A stretch of DNA of 64,000 nt from Notospermus geniculatus (Eukaryota > Nemertea > Pilidiophora > Heteronemertea > Lineidae), in contig NMRB01001507.1 of NCBI GenBank assembly GCA_002633025.1, positions 64,398 through 128,397 of the forward strand. Direction: 5' to 3'. A program made the position numbers and the translations under genes. Below, piece by piece: positions 58,039-64,000 of this stretch (positions are counted from its first letter, which is position 1; each line of letters opens with the position of its first letter). The notes beneath the pieces were generated by a model. That model did no database searches. It had not been told where the DNA came from and worked only from the letters and a program-made list of their open reading frames with translations.

Positions 58039-59298
58039 CCTCTTATTGGCTTTGCTCCGTCTCCGGAACACTAGGCCGAGGGATCAAATAGCATGTCAAC
58101 AGGGCAGTGCTTGAGAACTCGGACAATTGACACTCCGCATACCAGAGGGGCAACAGGAAATTGGGGACGTTATTATGTCCATGCAATATTGATTATATCG
58201 TGCTGTTTTCATATTCTTTGCGCGATAAGTGGAACCAATGCCCGATTTGTCGCGGCCTATCCGAGCGTGACGATCGGTCATGGTTGCCAGTTTCAGGCAT
58301 TCACTATATAATATATATATCGACTAAAAACTGTTTAAAGGCAAAGACCTACGCCCAAGATGGTGAACTGTCACATGCACCCTTGAGAAACCGCAGTTCT
58401 GGTTTCTGACTGGTGGGCATGAGGTCCCAGGTACGATTTTTGGCACATCGTACCTTGCCTCACCCCACACCGAGATGTATAAATGGGTGGTCAGAAATGG
58501 CCAGGTTGGGCTGCTGATTCAGCAGCTCTGTTAAAAGGTTCCAGGATAAACCAAGGTTACCATTGTTGATATCAGGGAGGTTTCGAAATCAAACGATAAA
58601 CGTAAACTTTTAAGACGACAACGTTATTTTTCGTACTACAGATTTTATATTGCATTTTCGGTACAAAAATAACGTTGTCGTTAACGTTTACGTTTATCGT
58701 TTGATTTTGAAACGTCTCTATTTAGACTAAAACCCAAACTTTTGGTTTAACCCTAATCTCAGTGTCAGATTTTTTATCCAAAACACAAATCCATAAAGTA
58801 CAATGAAGAAGCTTTCGAGAAAACCTGTCCTTGCGATAAGGGCGATATCCTGTCATCGCGCCTATAGTTGAGTTCGTGCCGATAACTCGATAGACATGAT
58901 GGATAATAACTTCATCTACTTGGACATGCCCTATCATCTTCCGATCAGTGATATTACCATCTTATGTTTGATGTTAACCTGGGGAAGGATCTAAGTAAGT
59001 GATGTACCCTAACCTTGATGAGCGGACAGTGCACTATAGCAATGGGCGAGGCCGAACGTATTCGACCAATCAAAAAACCCATTAAATGTTTGATTTAGTG
59101 TAGGCCGTACGTAAATGTACAAGTAGGTGCAGTCATAGACCGTTTCAGGTTGTTTGCTGAGGTCTTAAAGGCCTCTAGAGGCACCTTTTTAGTGCATATT
59201 GATATGATTACTAACACAGAATTGGTGGCGTGAGGATCCAACTTGGGCATCAATTTTGAAGTAATATTTCGTCAATGTCAACAATTGATCTACAAGTC
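58039..59298 (+). repeat. 1.26-kb duplication, copy 1 (probable allelic artefact)
   Basis: Starts CCTCTTATTGGCTTTGCTCC and ends at ATCTACAAGTC immediately before a single N at 59299. Copy 2 begins with the same CCTCTTATTGG directly after the N. Identity is very high throughout, including intergenic DNA and the embedded foldback, with scattered substitutions and short indels of the kind seen between alleles. A SINE-like fragment (CCACACCGAGATGTATAAAT) lies at about 58429-58520. Confidence 0.85.
58575..58718. mobile_element. Foldback element, GGGAGGTTTCGAAATCAAAC end (copy 1)
   Basis: Same family as 25631-25780: left GGGAGGTTTCGAAATCAAAC then GATAAACGTAAAC; right the complement. TA follows the right end (58719-58720) and CA precedes the left. 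It lacks about 10 bp (CACATTAACC region) present in copy 2. Confidence 0.85.
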
Positions 59299-59299
59299 N
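59299..59299. other. Single N at a duplication junction
   Basis: A lone N exactly between the end of copy 1 and the start of copy 2. This is a typical trace of an assembler or scaffolder joining two pieces. Confidence 0.95.
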
Positions 59300-60567
59300 C
59301 CTCTTATTGGCTTTGCTCCGTCTCCGGAACACTAGGCCGAGGGATCAAATAGCATGTCAACAGGGCAGTGCTTGAGAACTCGGACAATTGACACTCGGCA
59401 TACCAGAGGGGCAACAGGAAATTGGGGACGTTATTATGTCCATGCAATATTGATTATATCGTGCTGATTTCATATTCTTTGCGCGATAAGTGGAACCAAT
59501 GCCCGATTTGTCGCGGCCTATCCGAGCGTGACGATCGGTCATGTTGCCAATTTCAGGCATTCACTATATAATATATATATCGACTAAAAACTGTTTAAAA
59601 GCAAAGACCTACGCCCAAGATGGTGAACTGTCATATGCACCCTTGAGGAACCGCAGTTCTACATGTAGTTTCTGGCCAGTGGACATGAGGTCCCAGGTAC
59701 GATTTTTGGCACATCGTACCTTGCATCACCCCACACCGAGATAAATGGGTGGTCAGAAATGGCCAGGTTGGGCTGCTGATTCAGCAGCTCTGTTAAAAGG
59801 TTCCAGGATAAACCGGGGTTACCATTGTTGATATTAGGGAGGTTTCGAAATCAAACGATAAACGTAAACTTTACGACAACGTTATTTTTCGTACTACACA
59901 TTAACCAGATTTTATATTGCATTTTCGGTACAAAAATAACGTTGTCGTTAACGTTTACGTTTATCGTTTGATTTCGAAACGTCTCTATTTAGACTAAAAC
60001 CCGAACTTTTGGTTTAACCCTAATCTCAGTGTCAGATTTTTTATCCAAAACACAAATCCATAAAGTACAATGAAGAAGCTTTCGAGAAAACCTGTCCTTG
60101 CGATAAGGGCGATATCCTGTCATATCGCCTATAGTTGAGTTCGTGCCGATAACTCGATAGACATGATGGATAATAACTTCATCTACTTGGACATGCCCTA
60201 TCATCTTCCGATCAGTGATATTACCATCTTATGTTTGATGTTAACCTGGGGAAGGATCTAAGTAAGTGATGTACCCTAACCTTGATGAGCGGACAGTGCA
60301 CTATAGCAATGGGCGAGGCCGAACGTATTCGTCCAATAAAAAAACCCATTAAATGTTTGATTTATAGTGTAGACCGTACGTAAATGTACAAGTAGGTGCA
60401 GTCAAAGACCGTTTTAGGTTGTTTGCTGAGGTCTTAAAGGCCTCTAGAGGCACCTTTTTAGTGCATATTGATATGATTACTAACACAGAATTGGTGGCGT
60501 GAGGATCCAACGTGGGCATCAATTTTGAAGTAATATTTCGTCAATGTCAACAATTGATATACAGGTC
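59300..60567 (+). repeat. 1.26-kb duplication, copy 2
   Basis: Repeats 58039-59298 and then continues into unique sequence after ATATACAGGTC. Differences from copy 1 include TACATGTA at 59660-59667 (copy 1 has GG at the site). Confidence 0.85.
59837..59985. mobile_element. Foldback element, GGGAGGTTTCGAAATCAAAC end (copy 2)
   Basis: Counterpart of 58575-58718, with TA on both sides (59835-59836 and 59986-59987) and a fuller interior matching 25631-25780 (CTACACATTAACCAGATTTT). Confidence 0.85.
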
Positions 60568-62071
60568 ATGAGTTCATGGTTCCTAGCGCCCCTTGTTTGT
60601 AGTGGCAGTACTGTTAGTAGCCCAATAGCAAGATGCCTCTATAGTCCCTTTAAGCGGATTCAAATTTGACCCCTATGTCACTAGATTTATCACTCATTCA
60701 TGGTTCTCTTGTTGTCAAGATACAAAAAAGGGATCAATTTGATTTGCTATGGAGGGGATGGTACTTAAGAACCAAAGCAAGGTCAGGTTCTTTTTCCTCA
60801 ATGTCAGCATTTAATTACTAGGTAGAGTCATGCTTTGGTATGTCCACACAGACAGTGCACACAGGCAGGGAAGGCTTCATCTCTTGTCGTCTCTTAAAAG
60901 GAGCAAATCTCCGTCAAAAACTTGCCCACTTCATTCAGTCAATGGTAATGGCTTTACGAAGTAATGTACTCAGGTATTTTGTCAGAAAACATCAGCCACC
61001 CTCATCCATTGTACGATTGCACAGTGATTAACTCGCCGTCTGTTCCTCTCCGACAAGCGAGCGCTTGATAAAATGTGCTTGTGATTGAGAGTGAAAGCGA
61101 TGTCAGTCAGATGCTGAGGACAGACACGGAGCACTTGACATCCTTACGTCTCCTGTCGTTTTGACTTCAGATTGTCTGTTTCCAAATATTCGTCGAGCTA
61201 TTTGGGCTAATTCTTGGTATCATAACGTACATGTATTTAATGTACTTGCACTAACATCACAGTCCTATAGGTGCCTCGTCTATCCAGCTGCCCAGTTGGA
61301 AAGAATACAGCAACACGAACCACTACGTGTGGAAATACATGTATCAATGAAATAGACTTTTCTTTACAGTCCGTTTCTTAAAGTTCAGTGCAATACCGAA
61401 CTAGATGCCTTATACCTCCCATTTCCTAATCCAAAAAATGCTCACAATGGAAGATGAAGTGTACCTTATTTTTGCACTTAACATAATCTTCAAATGATAA
61501 ATGCTCAGTCTTTATATTTAAAAATCACAAATCTGTGAACAAAATATTCCTAAAAAGTTATCCTTCAAAATCTTGACGATTAGAGTAAGTATACAATGTC
61601 AGAGATTCAAACCTTCTTCAGAGAAAAAAATGGCATCGTGCCAACGACAAAGACACTGAAGGAAACAAAGGATAATCAGCCAATACACATGTCAATAAAA
61701 ACTATAAGATTCTTCGTCTTTGTCGAGATAATGATCATTCCCCTTGGCTTCTCTGCAACGTCATCTCGCGTTCGGCGCGAGGAGAGGTAAAGCGACCATA
61801 GATTCTGCTACCTGAGACGAAGTCTGATAACAATGCCTGGAAGCAGCGACAAATGTGAGGGCTAAGACGATGCACGAGGGTGATCAGTAATTATCTAAGG
61901 TTGCGCCGTTAATGATGGAAGAAGTATAAAGGAAACTGACACAGTTATTCTGCGAGTCGTAATGTAACTAAAGACTTGGCTTTTCTTGATCCTGCCTCGA
62001 TTTGAAATCATCAAATCGGTGCAGTTGAGTTACCTGGAACTGAACTGGAAATTCCAGTGCACGATCAAAGC
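60568..62071. other. No recognisable gene
   Basis: About 1.5 kb of unique-looking sequence with short unrecognised frames. Confidence 0.45.
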
Positions 62072-62073
62072 TA

Positions 62074-62197
62074 CAAATTTCTGCAAACCCCCGAAACGCC
62101 AACGCGCAAGCCAATCCCAATGTTCGTTGCCACGAAGAGAGCACAAACAAAAGGATAGACATTTTCGCGTTGGAGTTTCGGGGGCTCTGTGAAACTC
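62074..62197. mobile_element. Foldback element, degraded relative of 9335 and 24784
   Basis: Arms contain CAAACCCCCGAAACGCCAAC and TTGGAGTTTCGGGGGCTCTG. TA flanks at 62072-62073 and 62198-62199. The outermost bases of the left arm are eroded. The interior (GAGAGCACAAACAAAAGGAT) is the inverted version of the 9335 interior. Confidence 0.7.
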
Positions 62198-62199
62198 TA

Positions 62200-62804
62200 T
62201 TCTATGATGTTCAAAAATTTGCAGGTAACCATTGGTCAATCTTATGTACGAGCAAAAACGTATAAAAATTCCATTATAAATCATAAATCCCGGGCCAAAA
62301 CTAAGTCAATATATTCATTAATCCAATGTCGAAACCTTCATCGTACATGTCGTAACTTAGCCAAACAACAAAAATGTGGTAATCACGCCGTGCTGATAAC
62401 CAGAAGACGTTATTCATATCGGGCTATTTATTCCCATTCGTCGCAAATGTGATGTTCTCATAAGCTACATATGAGAAGGATGAGAAAATGGACTTCTTGT
62501 AGAACCCAAAAACATGGCGGGTCGATTCTTGCCTCAATTCCCCCTCAGTGTTAAAAGCCACAGTTGGCGTTGAATTATGTAGCACCGTGATTCCGGGACT
62601 GGTAAGTGTGCAGACGGCGATCTTTTTAAACTGTTATCTAAAAATTTAGCTTCAAGGGAATTTTTAATATTAAATATTAAGAGGGAAGTGAAAGGCCATG
62701 AAGTGAACGAAAGCAATGGAATTATAAACCACCTTCCCTACCTGCGATCTTCCCTGATCGTGTCCAAGCCCATCGAATGATAAAAGAATATAAGGTAGTC
62801 TATG
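62200..62804. other. No recognisable gene
   Basis: Short unique interval with no repeat ends visible. Confidence 0.4.
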
Positions 62805-62855
62805 AATTTCGCAAATTTTCGACCCCAATCGGGGTCTTCCTCAGGTACTTTCTAG
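62805..62855 (-). repeat. Dispersed repeat with hammerhead-like core, copy 3 (minus strand)
   Basis: On the minus strand: CCTGAGGAAGACCCC, loop GATT, GGGGTCGAAAATTTGCG. Same 6-bp stem and GAAA as the copies at 13470 and 39530, with a third loop sequence. Confidence 0.5.
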
Positions 62856-64000
62856 AAGATCCAAGGAGTGAATGAGCTGGATCCTAAAGGTATAGAAGTT
62901 ATATTGAGAAACCCTGAAAAAATAGGTGTGAGAAATTCAGGGTGAATAAAGGAGTTGATTTGAAACAAGGCCCCCTGTTAGGAGCTGGAGTCAATTACAA
63001 AGAGAAGACCTATACATGTATATACAGAGAGGGCCTGCCACCAGCAGACGAATGATAAAAGAAGATTGTAAATGCCATGTCGACGTTACTTACTGAGTTC
63101 TGTGGTGTTCCCTACTCTTTCTCCTGCTCGCCAAGCATGACTTAGGATAATTATATTGGAGGGAAGGTCACGAGACAAATCAATCAAGGATACCAATGCT
63201 TAATTGTCTGGCTAACAATCGATAGCTCATGTATGTCTTGCTCATCAATTACATATCAAATAATTCTCATAAGTCAATTAGTAATGGGGCTAAGGTCAAG
63301 GTCATTAGCAATTATTCTATCTCGAACAGTAGTCGAAGGAATAAGTTGCCTTATTTACAAACAAGTACTTCTGGGATGATTAAAATCAGTCGATGAAAAA
63401 AAACTTCCAGACGCCAAATTAAGGGTAAATCTCATAGTAAGCAAAATCAACGAAGCTTGTTATCTCCTCTTCCTTAATACGACTTTATTTTCCCAGGGTC
63501 TGTTGTCACAAATAATCCAATGTACATGTATGTACATCGGTATGGAAGGTCGCATTCACCAATATCATCGATCTCAAGAAAGTTTGTTCATCTTCGCCAT
63601 TTCAGATCAATCATACACAAACATCTCAACATATCGCGTTATTTTCACTGATTGCACGTACAGCTGTATCTAAGCTCGTAGCACACATGCGGAACTCTCA
63701 GCGAGATCATCTTTGTAAGCCATGTCTCTGGGCTAAAGATCTATGTGTGCTACCTCATCTCTGCGAGTTTCATGTCAGCGAATTGCTATGTGTGCTACCA
63801 GCTTTAATCACAAGATGATTCTCCGGAATATTATCTATACCATAGATGTGCCGAAATTCAGTACAAACGCCCGCGACTGAGTATAAAACCTGCAATACTT
63901 GGAGCAATCTGCTTAGCTTGAAATGGATTGATGGGCATCTATCATAGCACTGGGCAACGAAACGGAAATCCTTCGTACATATGACGTCTTTTTAATATAC
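62856..64000. other. No recognisable gene
   Basis: Unique-looking. CTATGTGTGCTACC occurs at 63741-63754 and 63785-63798, with the inverted GTAGCACACAT at 63678-63688. No gene or transposon ends. Confidence 0.45.

Overview
This window is eukaryotic and looks like intergenic or intronic DNA from a marine invertebrate animal. The evidence is a repeat landscape of foldback (MITE-like) DNA transposons, a tRNA-derived SINE, LINE-type 3' tails and minisatellites, with no long open frames (the longest is 159 codons and unrecognised). The octamers TAGGCCTA and TACATGTA are very frequent. My impression is an ambulacrarian or cephalochordate-type genome, but that is a guess and nothing here fixes the species. 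I could not support any intact protein-coding gene, rRNA, functional tRNA or CRISPR array. The only coding-like material is a frame-broken remnant at about 30.5-31.4 kb, partly duplicated at 33.2-33.6 kb, and a weak exon-like tandem duplication at 12.3-12.9 kb.

Layout. 0-8 kb: mostly unique, one 264-bp foldback element and one dispersed repeat. 8-13.5 kb: a TTAA-flanked element, a 50-bp minisatellite split by a foldback element, a near-perfect 118-bp hairpin element, a ~197-bp tandem satellite running into a 274-base N gap, and a ~320-bp tandem duplication. 17.4-18.1 kb: three foldback elements side by side. 20.5-25.1 kb: a ~2 kb tandem segmental duplication whose copies carry different insertions. 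25.6-29.6 kb: further foldback elements and a SINE. 30.5-34.5 kb: the coding remnant and a 1.3-kb duplication in which one copy holds a nested pair of transposons and the other keeps the empty site. 35.1-37.6 kb: two more local duplications, one containing foldbacks with arrays of a CCCGGG-centred palindrome. 38.5-41.2 kb: three foldback elements. 45-46.2 kb: two imperfect tandem repeats. 53.7-54.3 kb: a tandem duplication carrying LINE-like tails. 57.5-60.6 kb: a foldback element and a 1.26-kb duplication joined by a single N, probably an assembly artefact. The remaining stretches hold nothing I recognise.

The main result comes from comparing the duplicated copies. Several differ by exactly TA in one copy and TAGGCCTA, TACATGTA, TACATTGTA or TACACTGTA in the other. 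That is the pattern left when a TA-targeting transposon excises and leaves two or three end nucleotides behind. The window also holds many foldback elements flanked by TA whose ends begin GG and finish CC, which would leave exactly TA-GG-CC-TA. I propose that the abundant octamers, and tandem compounds such as TAGGCCTACATGTA, are accumulated excision scars of TA-specific DNA transposons.
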